NCBI GenBank assembly: GCA_949283655.1
Contig: CASDTH010000021.1
Coordinates: 1 to 38,250, forward strand
DNA length: 38,250 bases
Reading direction: 5' to 3'
DNA from: an uncultured bacterium
GTDB taxonomy: Bacteria > Bacillota > Clostridia > Oscillospirales > Acutalibacteraceae
Shown here: positions 14,156-22,618 of the stretch, piece by piece
Layout: each line of letters opens with the position of its first letter
Position numbering within the stretch: position 1 is the stretch's first letter
Position numbers and translations under genes: made by a program
The notes under the pieces: generated by a model
What the model was told of the DNA's origin: nothing
Database searches by the model: none
What the model saw: the letters and a program-made list of their open reading frames with translations, nothing else

Positions 14156-15421
14156 ATGGTAAAAATCAACAAGCTTGAAATCGAGAATGTCAAACGGATC
14201 CGTGCCGTCAAGCTCGAACCCACTGCAAACGGTCTGACCGTCATCGGTGGGAAGAATAATCAAGGAAAGACCTCAGTACTCGACAGTATCGCCTGGGCTC
14301 TGGGCGGAAACGCCTACCGGCCGGCGCAAGCAGTCCGAGAAGGGAGCGTCATACCTCCGCATCTGCACATCGTCCTCTCCAACGGACTGGTCGTGGAACG
14401 CGCAGGAAAAAACAGCGACCTGAAGATTACTGATCCAAATGGCCAGAAGGGCGGACAACAGCTGCTTAACGAGTTCGTCGAACAGCTAGCCCTTGACCTG
14501 CCCCGCTTTATGCAGGCATCGGACCGAGAAAAGGCAAACACCCTCCTGCAGATCATCGGCGTCGGCGATCGCCTCGCGCAGCTCGAGCAGCAGGAGCAGG
14601 AGCTATATAACCGTCGACACGCAATTGGCCAGATCGCGGACCAGAAGCAGAAATTTGCCAAAGAGCAGCCGTACTATCCGGATGTGCCGAAGGAACTAGT
14701 GTCCGCGTCGGAACTTATCCGCCAGCAGCAGGATATCCTTGCGCGTAACGGCGAGAACCAGCGGAAACGAGCCCATGCGGTAGAGCTGGAACAGAAAAAG
14801 CAAATGCTGCGACGTCAATTAGATGAATTACAGGAACAGTACGACGCCGTATGCCGCGATTGCGACATCGCCGACCGGGACGCTATCGACCTGCAGGATG
14901 AATCGACTGCGGAGCTAGAGCAGAATATCCGGGATATTGAAGCAATCAACAGGAAGGTCCGTGCAAACCTTGACAAAGACAAGGCTGAAGAAGATGCGCT
15001 CGTATACCGGGAACAGTACAACGCCCTATCAGCAGAGATCGATCAAACCCGTAAGGAAAAGATCGACCTGTTGCAGAATGCGGACCTTCCGCTGCCCGGC
15101 CTCTCTGTAGAGGATGGCAGGCTCACTTATCAGGGCAAATGTTGGGACAACATGAGCGGCAGCGACCAGCTACGCGTTTCCACCGCAATCATACGTAAGC
15201 TGAATCCAAAGTGCGGTTTTGTCCTGCTGGATAAACTGGAGCAAATGGATCTCGATACGCTAAAGGAATTCGGTACCTGGCTCGAACAGGAAGGATTGCA
15301 AGCAATCGCTACCCGCGTGAGCACCGGCAGGGAATGCTCAATTATCATCGAGGATGGGTATGCCAAGGGCACCGAAACTCCAGCTGAAGAACCCAAATCT
15401 TGGAAAGCAGGTGAATTTTGA
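14156..15421 (+). CDS. SbcC/SMC-like phage AAA ATPase
   Basis: The 421-aa protein has an N-terminal ABC-type ATPase half with Walker A GGKNNQGKTS (near residues 31-40), a central coiled coil (about 135-300), a signature-like MSGSDQLRVS and a C-terminal Walker B region FVLLDKLEQMD. This is the layout of SbcC/Rad50/RecF-type DNA-end processing ATPases, shortened as in phage versions. After the Walker B Asp a Lys stands where the catalytic Glu is usual. It opens the recombination-replication operon and overlaps the next gene by one base. A role in recombination or end processing with the next two genes is inferred. Confidence 0.85.
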   Translation: MVKINKLEIENVKRIRAVKLEPTANGLTVIGGKNNQGKTSVLDSIAWALGGNAYRPAQAVREGSVIPPHLHIVLSNGLVVERAGKNSDLKITDPNGQKGGQQLLNEFVEQLALDLPRFMQASDREKANTLLQIIGVGDRLAQLEQQEQELYNRRHAIGQIADQKQKFAKEQPYYPDVPKELVSASELIRQQQDILARNGENQRKRAHAVELEQKKQMLRRQLDELQEQYDAVCRDCDIADRDAIDLQDESTAELEQNIRDIEAINRKVRANLDKDKAEEDALVYREQYNALSAEIDQTRKEKIDLLQNADLPLPGLSVEDGRLTYQGKCWDNMSGSDQLRVSTAIIRKLNPKCGFVLLDKLEQMDLDTLKEFGTWLEQEGLQAIATRVSTGRECSIIIEDGYAKGTETPAEEPKSWKAGEF

Positions 15422-16485
15422 TGAACATCACGCGCGGAAAAATATCCGCTGCGCAGAAGATCGTCATCTATGGCCCGGAAGGAATCGGCAAATCGACCTT
15501 TGCAGCGCAGTTCCCCAACCCAGTCTACATCGATACGGAAGGAAGCACCAAGCATATGGATGTTGCCCGGTTGCCAAAGCCGTCGAGCTGGGCGATGCTG
15601 CTCGAGGAAGTCAAGCAGATCCGCGACTGCCCTGAAGCCTGCCGTACGTTGGTAATCGATACGGCCGACTGGGCGGAGCAGCTCTGCATCAGCCATGTTT
15701 GCAGCAAGGCCAAAAAGGACGGAATTGAGGACTTCGGCTACGGCAAAGGATACATTTACGTCGCAGAGGAATTTGGCAGGCTCCTGAATTTACTCGAAGA
15801 GATCGTCGACCGGGGCGTACATATTGTCATTACTGCACATGCCAAAATGCGCAAGTTCGAGCAGCCGGACGAAATGGGCGCATATGACCGTTGGGAGATG
15901 AAGCTCTCCAAGAACGTGGCGCCGCTCGTCAAAGAATGGGCCGATATGGTCCTGTTCGCCAACTACAAAACCTTCGCCGTTGCAACAGACGACAGCGGAA
16001 AAAAGTTCAAAGCCCAGGGCGGCGCCAGGGTCATGTATACCTCTCACCATCCTTGTTGGGATGCGAAGAACCGGCACGGTCTCAAGGAAGAGTTGCCCTT
16101 CAGCTTTTCGGAGATCGCGCATTGCGTTCAAATGCAACATGCCACAGCGCCCGCGCCTATCGCACCGCCTGCCGCTTCTGCATCGCCTGTGTCTCCCAAT
16201 CTCCCCGATTTTGAAGAGATCACGGACGAATTGGAAGACGCGGCCGCACCAGCACCCCGTGTGGTTGTGGATCCTATGGAAGAAATCCCAAAAGCACTGA
16301 TCGACCTGATGAAGGAGAACAATGTCTCGCCGGAAGAAATCCGCTGGGCGGTAGCAGACCGAGGATATTACCCGGAGGCAACGCCGATTGCAAACTACGA
16401 CCCACAGTTTATCGAGGGTGTTCTCGTCAACGCCTGGCCACAGGTCTTTCAGCTCATACTTGAGAACCGCAAGGTTCCGTTTTAA
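15421..16485 (+). CDS. Phage nucleotide-binding protein, Sak4-like RecA-fold ATPase (AAA_24)
   Basis: The N-terminal 240 residues form a RecA-like core with Walker A GPEGIGKST (about 19-27), Walker B TLVIDTADW and VHIVITAHAKM, typical of AAA_24 phage proteins related to the single-strand annealing ATPase Sak4. A Pro/Ala-rich linker follows and a small C-terminal domain ends the 355-aa protein. The ATG at 15421 overlaps the TGA of the previous gene and has AGGTG upstream. It is directly followed by a DUF669 single-strand binding protein, its usual partner; together they would promote annealing during recombination and replication. Confidence 0.85.
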   Translation: MNITRGKISAAQKIVIYGPEGIGKSTFAAQFPNPVYIDTEGSTKHMDVARLPKPSSWAMLLEEVKQIRDCPEACRTLVIDTADWAEQLCISHVCSKAKKDGIEDFGYGKGYIYVAEEFGRLLNLLEEIVDRGVHIVITAHAKMRKFEQPDEMGAYDRWEMKLSKNVAPLVKEWADMVLFANYKTFAVATDDSGKKFKAQGGARVMYTSHHPCWDAKNRHGLKEELPFSFSEIAHCVQMQHATAPAPIAPPAASASPVSPNLPDFEEITDELEDAAAPAPRVVVDPMEEIPKALIDLMKENNVSPEEIRWAVADRGYYPEATPIANYDPQFIEGVLVNAWPQVFQLILENRKVPF

Positions 16486-16497
16486 GGAGGAAATGAT

Positions 16498-16950
16498 ATG
16501 AACAACACGCCGGAAAGAGAATTTGAATGGGAAGACGTCATTGAAAACGATGGGCCAGAATTTATCCTACTGCCTGAAGGTGACTACGACTTCAAGGTTC
16601 TCTCTTTTGAACGAGCACGACACCCTGGCAGCGCAAAGCTTCCGCCCTGCAACAAGGCAATCGTACATATCGAGATTGATTCCCCGGAGGGACGCACCGT
16701 TATCAAACACAACCTGTTCCTGCACTCCAAGTGCGAAGGCATGCTCTGCGCATTTTTCTCAGCCATCGGACAGCGCAAGCGCGGCGAGCAGCTGCGCATG
16801 AACTGGAATACCGTATCAGGTTCCACCGGCCGCTGTAAGGTCGGGATCCGCACTTGGACCAAAGACGACGGTTCCGAAGGCAAATCCAACGAGATTAAAC
16901 GGTTCTACGAGGCAGAGGAGAAGCCGAAGTTTACGCCAGGGGAATTTTAG
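16498..16950 (+). CDS. DUF669 phage single-stranded DNA-binding protein
   Basis: The 150-aa protein begins with an acidic stretch and contains FILLPEGDYDFKVLSFE, the usual N-terminal strand pattern of DUF669, and ends in EEKPKFTPGEF. Members act as phage ssDNA-binding proteins with an OB-like fold. AAGGAGG precedes the ATG. It lies between the Sak4-like ATPase and the helicase, as in many Firmicute siphophages. Confidence 0.85.
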   Translation: MNNTPEREFEWEDVIENDGPEFILLPEGDYDFKVLSFERARHPGSAKLPPCNKAIVHIEIDSPEGRTVIKHNLFLHSKCEGMLCAFFSAIGQRKRGEQLRMNWNTVSGSTGRCKVGIRTWTKDDGSEGKSNEIKRFYEAEEKPKFTPGEF

Positions 16951-16963
16951 GGAGGCGCTTTAA

Positions 16964-18544
16964 ATGCAGCTCAGGCCCTATCAGGAGGAAGCCCGCCGGG
17001 CAGTCGAACAAGAATGGGAACAGGGCAATCACAAAACCCTGCTGGTGCTGCCAACCGGATGCGGCAAAACCATCGTGTTTGCAAAGATCGTAGAAGATTG
17101 CGTACGCGAAGGCGAGCGCGTCCTGATCCTTGCGCACCGCGGCGAGCTGCTCGACCAAGCGGCCGACAAGCTCGAGCAGGCAACCGGCCTAAAATGTGCC
17201 GTAGAAAAGGCGGAGGAAAGCTGCCTCGGCAGCTGGTACCGCGTAACCGTCGGTTCCGTCCAGACCATGATGCGGGAGAAACGGCTCCGGCAATTTTCCC
17301 CGCGGCATTTTGACACAATCATCATTGACGAGGCACACCACTGCATTTCAGACAGCTATCAGCGCGTGCTGCAACATTTCGATGCGGCCAAAGTGCTGGG
17401 CGTGACCGCCACCCCGGACCGGGGCGACATGAAAAACTTAGGGCAGGTATTTGACAGCCTTGCATACGAATATACGCTACCGAAGGCGATCCGGGAGGGC
17501 TATCTCTCCCCCATAAAGGCACTTACGGTCCCACTGCGGATGGATTTGTCCGGTGTCGGAGTTCAGGCCGGGGACTTTAAGGTAAGTGATTTGGGGACGG
17601 CATTGGACCCTTATCTGTATCAGATCGCGGATGAGATGAGAAAGTATTGCATGCAGCGCAAAACCGTGGTGTTCCTGCCCCTGGTCAAAACCAGCCGGAA
17701 ATTCCGGGATATCCTGCAACAGAAAGGCTTCAGCGCGGCGGAGGTCAACGGTGAAAGCGCCGACCGGGCAGAAATACTTACGGACTTTGACGCCGGGAAA
17801 TACAATGTTCTGTGCAACTCCATGCTGCTCACCGAAGGCTGGGACTGCCCGTCAGTAGACTGTATCATCGTGCTGCGGCCAACGAAAGTGCGCAGCTTGT
17901 ACAGTCAGATGGTAGGGCGTGGGACGCGGCTGTGCCCTGGCAAGGACCATCTACTCCTTCTCGATTTTTTATGGCACACGGAGCGGCACGAATTGTGCCA
18001 TCCGGCGAACCTAATCTGCGAGAACGAAGAGGTTGCGCAGAAGATGACGGAGAACATTGAGGTCGCGGGTGTCCCTGTAGATATTGAAGAAGCGGAACAG
18101 CAGGCCAGGGAAGACGTTGTCGCCCAGCGAGAGGAGGCACTTGCCAAGCAGCTCGCGGAGATGCGTCGGCGGAAACGCAAGCTGGTCGACCCCCTGCAGT
18201 TTGAAATGAGCATCCAGGCGGAGGACTTGTCTGGCTACGTCCCAGCGTTCGGCTGGGAAATGTCCCCGCCGACGGAAAAGCAGTTAGGCGCGCTCGAAAA
18301 GCGTGGCATTTTGCCCGACACGATCGATAACGCGGGCAAGGCAGCCAAACTGCTGGACCGGCTGGAAAAACGGCAAAATGCGGGGCTAACGACGCCAAAA
18401 CAAATCCGCTTTCTCGAAGACCGGGGCTTTCAGCATGTCGGCACCTGGCAGTTTGAAACGGCGAAGATCCTCATTGACCGGATCGCAGCCAACGGCTGGC
18501 GCGTTCCGCACGAAATCATCCCGTCAGAATACAAAGGAGTGTAG
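16964..18544 (+). CDS. DEAD/DEAH-box helicase (superfamily 2)
   Basis: All main SF2 motifs are visible in this 526-aa protein: Walker A LPTGCGKT near residues 28-35, motif II DEAH near 124, motif III VTATPDRG, motif V-like SMLLTEGWDCP and motif VI QMVGRGTRLCPG. The C-terminal 150 residues are helical and contain repeated MSPPTEKQLGALEKRGI-type units, also seen in other phage helicases. It would unwind replication or recombination intermediates. GGGAGG precedes the ATG; the stop is 3 bp before the next gene. Confidence 0.93.
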   Translation: MQLRPYQEEARRAVEQEWEQGNHKTLLVLPTGCGKTIVFAKIVEDCVREGERVLILAHRGELLDQAADKLEQATGLKCAVEKAEESCLGSWYRVTVGSVQTMMREKRLRQFSPRHFDTIIIDEAHHCISDSYQRVLQHFDAAKVLGVTATPDRGDMKNLGQVFDSLAYEYTLPKAIREGYLSPIKALTVPLRMDLSGVGVQAGDFKVSDLGTALDPYLYQIADEMRKYCMQRKTVVFLPLVKTSRKFRDILQQKGFSAAEVNGESADRAEILTDFDAGKYNVLCNSMLLTEGWDCPSVDCIIVLRPTKVRSLYSQMVGRGTRLCPGKDHLLLLDFLWHTERHELCHPANLICENEEVAQKMTENIEVAGVPVDIEEAEQQAREDVVAQREEALAKQLAEMRRRKRKLVDPLQFEMSIQAEDLSGYVPAFGWEMSPPTEKQLGALEKRGILPDTIDNAGKAAKLLDRLEKRQNAGLTTPKQIRFLEDRGFQHVGTWQFETAKILIDRIAANGWRVPHEIIPSEYKGV

Positions 18545-18547
18545 CCA

Positions 18548-20749
18548 ATGGCTGAAACGCATACCGATCTCACGGAAATCCTCGCATACATAGATCCCGC
18601 AACGCTCTCCTACCAGGAGTGGGTCAACGTCGGCATGGGCCTCAAGGAAGCCGGATATCCAGTAACAATATGGGATGAATGGAGTCGCCGGGATACAGCG
18701 CGCTATCATGCGGGAGAGTGTGAAAAGAAATGGGACAGCTTCCGTGGGGCGACCCCTCCCATCACGGCGGGGACCATTGTACAGATGGCGCGGGACCGCG
18801 GATGGCGGCCACCGAGCAATGACCGTGAGCTGGACTGGAACGACGTCATTGGCGCAAAGGACAACCTCATTGTCGTTGACAAGGACTGGATTGAAGGAAA
18901 AGAGATTCACATCCCTGAGGAATGGGATCCGGTAAAGCAGCTCATCACCTATTTAGAAACCCTTTTTGACGCCAGCGAAAATGTCGGCTATGTGACCCGC
19001 AGTTGGGAACGGGACGGGAGATACCTCCCGTCAAAAGGGTGTTGTGATCGCACAGCCGGGAAATTGATTCAGGAGCTCAACGGTTGTAAAGGTGATGTCG
19101 GCAAGGTGCTCGGCGACTACAACCCTGCCGCCGGCGCATGGATCCGTTTCAATCCCCTGGATGGAAACGGTATCAAAAATGAAAATGTAACGGATTTCCG
19201 TTATGCGCTTGTCGAATCAGACGCGATGGAGCTCGACCGCCAGAATGCCATCATCCGCGAACTGGAATTACCCGTTGCCTGCCTGGTTCACAGCGGTAAA
19301 AAGAGCCTGCACGCCATTGTGCGGGTGGAGGCGGCAAACTATGATGAATATCGCAAGCGGGTCGATTACCTTTACACGGTCTGCCAGAAGAACGGCTTGG
19401 AGATCGACCGGCAGAACCGCAACCCGTCGCGCCTGTCCCGCATGCCAGGTGTGATGCGCAACGGGAAGAAGCAATATCTAATCGATACAAATATCGGCAA
19501 AAGCAGCTGGAACGAATGGTATGAGTGGATCGAGAGCGTCAACGACGACCTGCCCGATCCGGAAAACATGCTCGACGTATGGGATCACTTGCCGGAGCTT
19601 TCCCCGCCGCTAATTGACGGCGTGCTACGGCAAGGACACAAGATGTTGGTGGCCGGGCCCTCCAAAGCAGGCAAAAGCTATGCACTGATCGAACTATGCT
19701 GTGCCGTGGCCGAAGGCAAGCCCTGGCTGAATTTTAACTGCACGCAGGGAAAGATTCTGTACGTCAACCTGGAACTGGACCGCGCCTCCTGCCTGCACCG
19801 TTTCAAGGATGTTTATACGGCGCTCAGCTGGGCGCCGGATCACCTCTCCAACATCGATATCTGGAATCTGCGCGGCAAAAGCGTCCCCATGGATAAGCTG
19901 GCGCCAAAGTTGATTCGCCGGGCTGCCAAAAAGGACTATATTGCCATCGTCATCGACCCAATCTACAAAGTCATCACCGGAGATGAAAACAGCGCGGATC
20001 AGATGGCACATTTCTGCAACCAGTTTGATAAGGTCTGCACAGAGCTGAATTGCGCTGTGATCTACTGCCATCACCATTCCAAAGGCGGCCAGGGTGGCAA
20101 GAAAAGCATGGATCGTGCGTCTGGCTCCGGCGTGTTTGCCCGAGACCCGGACGCTCTACTAGATCTAATAGAACTCGAAGTAACTGACAGCCTACGGATA
20201 CAGGAAGAGAACAAGGCCATCTGTAAAGTATGTGGCGCGTGGCTCAAACGCTTTGAACTGGCCGACAAGGTATCACAGGATGATCTGTGCAGTCAGAAAG
20301 CCGCCCTGGAGGCCTGCAGGGGCCTACTGCGTCAGCAGACCTACCAACTCATGATGGAAGATGTCGAGGCGGCAAAGCGACAAATACAGGCCCGTTCTGC
20401 ATGGCGCGTGGAAGGGACGCTGCGGGAATTCCCAAAGTTCCCGCCTGTCAACCTCTGGTTCGACTACCCGATCCACCGGGCGGATGAAAGCGGGGCGCTC
20501 AGGGATATTGAGCCCGACGGGGACCGCCCTCCCTGGCAGAAGAATTTAAGCAAAAAGAAGAGCCCGCAAGACCGGAAGAAAGATCGGAAAGGATCTGTTG
20601 AAACTGCCTATGAGGCCTGTGGAATTGACGGCGAAGTGACTATAGACGCCCTGGCGGAGTACATGGGCGTGACGGAAAAAACGGTCCGAAACCGGTTAAA
20701 AGAGCATGGTGGTTTCTGGATTGACGAGGGAAAAGTCGGAAAGAAGTGA
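18548..20749 (+). CDS. Primase / RepA-type helicase fusion replication protein
   Basis: The 733-aa protein combines a PriCT-2 domain (about 5-75), an AEP-like primase region (about 160-320, with a HSGKKSLHAIVRV motif), a RepA/AAA_25 hexameric helicase core with Walker A VAGPSKAGKS near 367-376, Walker B IAIVIDPIYK near 465 and a CHHHSKGG motif near 505, and a C-terminal winged helix (VTIDALAEYMGVTEKTVRNRL). It would prime and unwind phage DNA. The repeat-rich origin candidate follows its stop at once, matching phages and plasmids in which the initiator sits beside its origin. The C-terminal HTH is the natural candidate for origin binding. Confidence 0.88.
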   Translation: MAETHTDLTEILAYIDPATLSYQEWVNVGMGLKEAGYPVTIWDEWSRRDTARYHAGECEKKWDSFRGATPPITAGTIVQMARDRGWRPPSNDRELDWNDVIGAKDNLIVVDKDWIEGKEIHIPEEWDPVKQLITYLETLFDASENVGYVTRSWERDGRYLPSKGCCDRTAGKLIQELNGCKGDVGKVLGDYNPAAGAWIRFNPLDGNGIKNENVTDFRYALVESDAMELDRQNAIIRELELPVACLVHSGKKSLHAIVRVEAANYDEYRKRVDYLYTVCQKNGLEIDRQNRNPSRLSRMPGVMRNGKKQYLIDTNIGKSSWNEWYEWIESVNDDLPDPENMLDVWDHLPELSPPLIDGVLRQGHKMLVAGPSKAGKSYALIELCCAVAEGKPWLNFNCTQGKILYVNLELDRASCLHRFKDVYTALSWAPDHLSNIDIWNLRGKSVPMDKLAPKLIRRAAKKDYIAIVIDPIYKVITGDENSADQMAHFCNQFDKVCTELNCAVIYCHHHSKGGQGGKKSMDRASGSGVFARDPDALLDLIELEVTDSLRIQEENKAICKVCGAWLKRFELADKVSQDDLCSQKAALEACRGLLRQQTYQLMMEDVEAAKRQIQARSAWRVEGTLREFPKFPPVNLWFDYPIHRADESGALRDIEPDGDRPPWQKNLSKKKSPQDRKKDRKGSVETAYEACGIDGEVTIDALAEYMGVTEKTVRNRLKEHGGFWIDEGKVGKK

Positions 20750-20754
20750 GGGAA

Positions 20755-20890
20755 ATTCTCGAAGATTTTCCTTTTCCCTCAAAGGGAAAAAGTCGATGAT
20801 TTTCCCTTTCCCTCAGAGGGTAATTCTCGAGATTTTCCCTACTTTCCCTCAGAGGGAAAAAGTCGAGATTTTTCGAGATTTTCCCTAGGG
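20755..20890. repeat. Iteron-like repeats of a probable phage replication origin
   Basis: Four units begin at 20755, 20791, 20823 and 20861. Each contains TCGA(n)GATTTTCCCT or a close variant; the first three continue with a dyad of the type TTTCCCTCAGAGGGAAA. Phasing is 32-38 bp. A further TTTTCCCTCA copy lies at 20930. The cluster begins 5 bp after the primase-helicase gene and precedes an AT-rich dyad. No credible gene occupies it. Origin function is inferred from repeats, AT-rich segment and location. Confidence 0.7.
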
Positions 20891-20900
20891 AAGAAAAAGC

Positions 20901-20923
20901 AGTATATATATTTCATATATACT
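20901..20923. other. AT-rich dyad, candidate unwinding element
   Basis: AGTATATA (20901-20908) and TATATACT (20916-20923) are inverted around TATTTCA. This is the most AT-rich stretch of the region and lies directly beside the iteron-like repeats, where a DNA unwinding element would be expected. Confidence 0.5.
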
Positions 20924-20940
20924 GGGGATTTTCCCTCACG

Positions 20941-21003
20941 GTCAACGGGGAAAGGAAGGCGGCTGAAAGCAAAGCCGCCGTCCTCCCTTCCCCGATCGTT
21001 GAC
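20941..21003. repeat. 63-bp imperfect hairpin beside the origin repeats
   Basis: The outer arms GTCAACGGGG (20941-20950) and CCCC-GAT-CGTTGAC (20990-21003) and the inner GGCGGC (20958-20963) and GCCGCC (20974-20979) pair in one extended stem. No T-run follows. It may belong to the origin or act as transcript end. Confidence 0.6.
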
Positions 21004-21028
21004 AAAACGGATTTCAAAGGATTACTTT
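20999..21028 (+). promoter_or_regulatory. Putative promoter of the RusA-late regulator module
   Basis: A perfect TTGACA (20999-21004), part of the hairpin arm, is followed after 18 bp by TACTTT (21023-21028). The -10 match is weak. Confidence 0.35.
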
Positions 21029-21052
21029 ATCAATTTAATGAGGTGAATCAAG

Positions 21053-21283
21053 TTGTGTAATAAAGCGTCGAGGGATAGACGGCTTTTGGTGGCAAATGAT
21101 ATGCCGCCGCTATTCCGCACACAACCGGGCAAAAAATATAGCTACGATGATGACGATGTGCTGAAATGGATCGCTGCCCGTCCAGGGTTGTTGGGATTTG
21201 TTTTTGACAAGCTTCGCGACTGCGGCTACATTTCATACGATCCGGATACCGGGAAATGGCAAGGTGCTGACTATGAGCCTTGA
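21053..21283 (+). CDS. Hypothetical phage protein (76 aa)
   Basis: The best start is TTG at 21053, 6 bp after AGGTGA; no ATG serves the conserved-looking N-terminus (MCNKASRDRRLLVANDMPP). The protein is small and soluble, with an acidic turn (YSYDDDDVLKWIAARPG) and a winged-helix-like end (LGFVFDKLRDCGYISYD). Its end overlaps the rusA start by 11 bp. Function unknown; a DNA-binding role is possible. Confidence 0.65.
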   Translation: MCNKASRDRRLLVANDMPPLFRTQPGKKYSYDDDDVLKWIAARPGLLGFVFDKLRDCGYISYDPDTGKWQGADYEP

Positions 21284-21668
21284 ATTTTTTATGCCGATGA
21301 TCCCACCGACGGTAACGTATCAAGAGAAGCAAGTGCGTGTGGTACATGGGAAACCGGTGTTCTATGAGCCGGCGGAGCTGAAGGTAGCCCGCACGAAGCT
21401 CACGGACAGCATCAGCAGGTTCCGGCCGGCAACGCCGTACAAGGGTGGGGTTAGGCTGGTGGTGAAGTGGTGCTTCCCCCGCGGGCGGCATCCGGACGGG
21501 TCATACCGAACAACGAAACCGGACACAGATAACCTGCAGAAGCTGCTAAAAGATTGCATGACAGCATGCGGCTTTTGGAAAGATGACGCCCTGGTAGCCT
21601 CCGAGATTGTCGAGAAGTTCTGGGCGCAAGTACCAGGTATCTACATCCGGGTCGAGGAGCTACCATGA
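21273..21668 (+). CDS. rusA: RusA-family Holliday junction resolvase
   Basis: With ATG at 21273 (AAGGTG 6 bp upstream) the protein is 131 aa. The RusA signature KPDTDNLQKLLKDCM followed by FWKDDALV supplies the conserved Asp residues that bind the metal for junction cleavage. RusA resolves branched DNA from phage recombination before packaging. It overlaps the flanking genes at both ends (11 bp and ATGA), so it is translated as part of a tightly packed operon. Confidence 0.92.
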   Translation: MSLEFFMPMIPPTVTYQEKQVRVVHGKPVFYEPAELKVARTKLTDSISRFRPATPYKGGVRLVVKWCFPRGRHPDGSYRTTKPDTDNLQKLLKDCMTACGFWKDDALVASEIVEKFWAQVPGIYIRVEELP

Positions 21669-21934
21669 AGATCGAAGAGGTAAAGCGCAGCCTGAACAAA
21701 ACGGTAATTCGCAGTACGGGCGCAGGAAGTTTTCCGTATCTCTTTACTGGCTGCGTCCTGCGAAAATGTGACTTGGGGTACTACTATCAGGCCGAGTTGC
21801 AGGATCCGAACAACAAAAATTCTGTGTTGGTCTTATGCAGAGACTCGCAGTGCTTAGCGCGGATCCGTGCGAGATTTGCTTGGGGCCGGGAGATTGCGAG
21901 ATATGCCATTTTCAGTGGCGCGGAAAGCAGGTGA
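21665..21934 (+). CDS. Hypothetical phage protein (89 aa)
   Basis: The ATGA overlap with rusA and a run of protein-like sequence (TGCVLRKCDLGYYYQAELQD, then VLVLCRDSQCLARIRARF) support this small soluble protein. Its beta-strand pattern and four cysteines do not lead me to a named family. It stops 4 bp before the next gene. Confidence 0.65.
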   Translation: MKIEEVKRSLNKTVIRSTGAGSFPYLFTGCVLRKCDLGYYYQAELQDPNNKNSVLVLCRDSQCLARIRARFAWGREIARYAIFSGAESR

Positions 21935-21938
21935 AAAA

Positions 21939-22178
21939 GTGACCATCAAGGACGCCGAGAACATATCTTTCTGCCCTTATTGCGGGTCATATGCTGGGTA
22001 CTACACCAAGGATTATGTCCGGGGGATGACTAGATACTTTTACCGATTTGATGGCAGCGAAGCGGACAATTCAAGCTTGTACGATATGCTATACCACACC
22101 AAAGGCGCCTACGCTTATTGTGCAAACTGCGACAAAAGGCTGTTCAAGATGGATCAGATGAATCAAATGGAGGGATAG
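21939..22178 (+). CDS. Zinc-ribbon-like phage protein (79 aa)
   Basis: GTG at 21939 has AGGTG 5 bp upstream and lies 4 bp after the previous stop, so it is preferred over an upstream ATG at 21903. The product has CPYC near residue 12 and CANC near residue 65, a pair of CxxC knuckles expected to bind one zinc ion. Tyrosine is abundant between them. It stops 2 bp before the late regulator gene. Function unknown. Confidence 0.6.
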   Translation: MTIKDAENISFCPYCGSYAGYYTKDYVRGMTRYFYRFDGSEADNSSLYDMLYHTKGAYAYCANCDKRLFKMDQMNQMEG

Positions 22179-22180
22179 AT

Positions 22181-22576
22181 TTGACCGTCCGGGAAATGTC
22201 CCAGTTATATTACCTGAATCGCGAGATCGAGCAGCTGCAACGCCAGCTTGAGGAGCTGGAATGCCTGGCCGAGGGCACCACGCAGGCGATTACCGGCATG
22301 CCGCACGGCAGCGGAACATCGGACAAGGTAGGGGACTATGCTGTGCGGATTGCTGATCTGCGGTCAACGATCGACAACCGCAAGGCTCGCTGCTGGGATG
22401 AGCTGCGCCGGCTGAGCGCATACATAGATGGCGTAGAGGACAGCCTTACACGGCAGATATTGGCCTTGCGGTACGTCAATGGCCTCAGCTGGCAGCAGGT
22501 TGCGAATGGCGTGGGCGGGGGAAACACCGAGGATTCCGTGAAGAAAATATGCTATCGTTATTTGAGCACGCATTGA
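22181..22576 (+). CDS. Sigma-70 region 4-like late transcription regulator (DUF1492/ArpU-type)
   Basis: TTG at 22181 with GGAGGG 6 bp upstream gives 131 aa. An N-terminal coiled coil (LNREIEQLQRQLEELECL) is followed by a sigma region 4-like HTH near the end (SLTRQILALRYVNGLSWQQVANGV). Proteins of this layout at this place, the last gene before terminase, act as late-gene activators in Firmicute phages (ArpU, RinA and relatives). The candidate late promoter starts 5 bp after its stop codon. Confidence 0.8.
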   Translation: MTVREMSQLYYLNREIEQLQRQLEELECLAEGTTQAITGMPHGSGTSDKVGDYAVRIADLRSTIDNRKARCWDELRRLSAYIDGVEDSLTRQILALRYVNGLSWQQVANGVGGGNTEDSVKKICYRYLSTH

Positions 22577-22580
22577 AGTT

Positions 22581-22612
22581 GTCCCGAATGTCCCGCCGGT
22601 TTGTGATATCAT
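22581..22612 (+). promoter_or_regulatory. Candidate late promoter with GTCCCG direct repeats
   Basis: GTCCCG occurs at 22581-22586 and 22590-22595, one helical step apart, where a -35 box would be. TGATATCAT at 22604-22612 reads as an extended -10 (TGnTATCAT). No normal -35 hexamer is present, as expected for an activator-dependent promoter. The likely activator is the sigma-like protein encoded just upstream. Confidence 0.5.
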
Positions 22613-22618
22613 ACAGTT

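Noticed and set aside
20755..20890. A CRISPR array
   Set aside because: The units are not identical, have no spacers and no cas genes are near; they fit origin repeats better.
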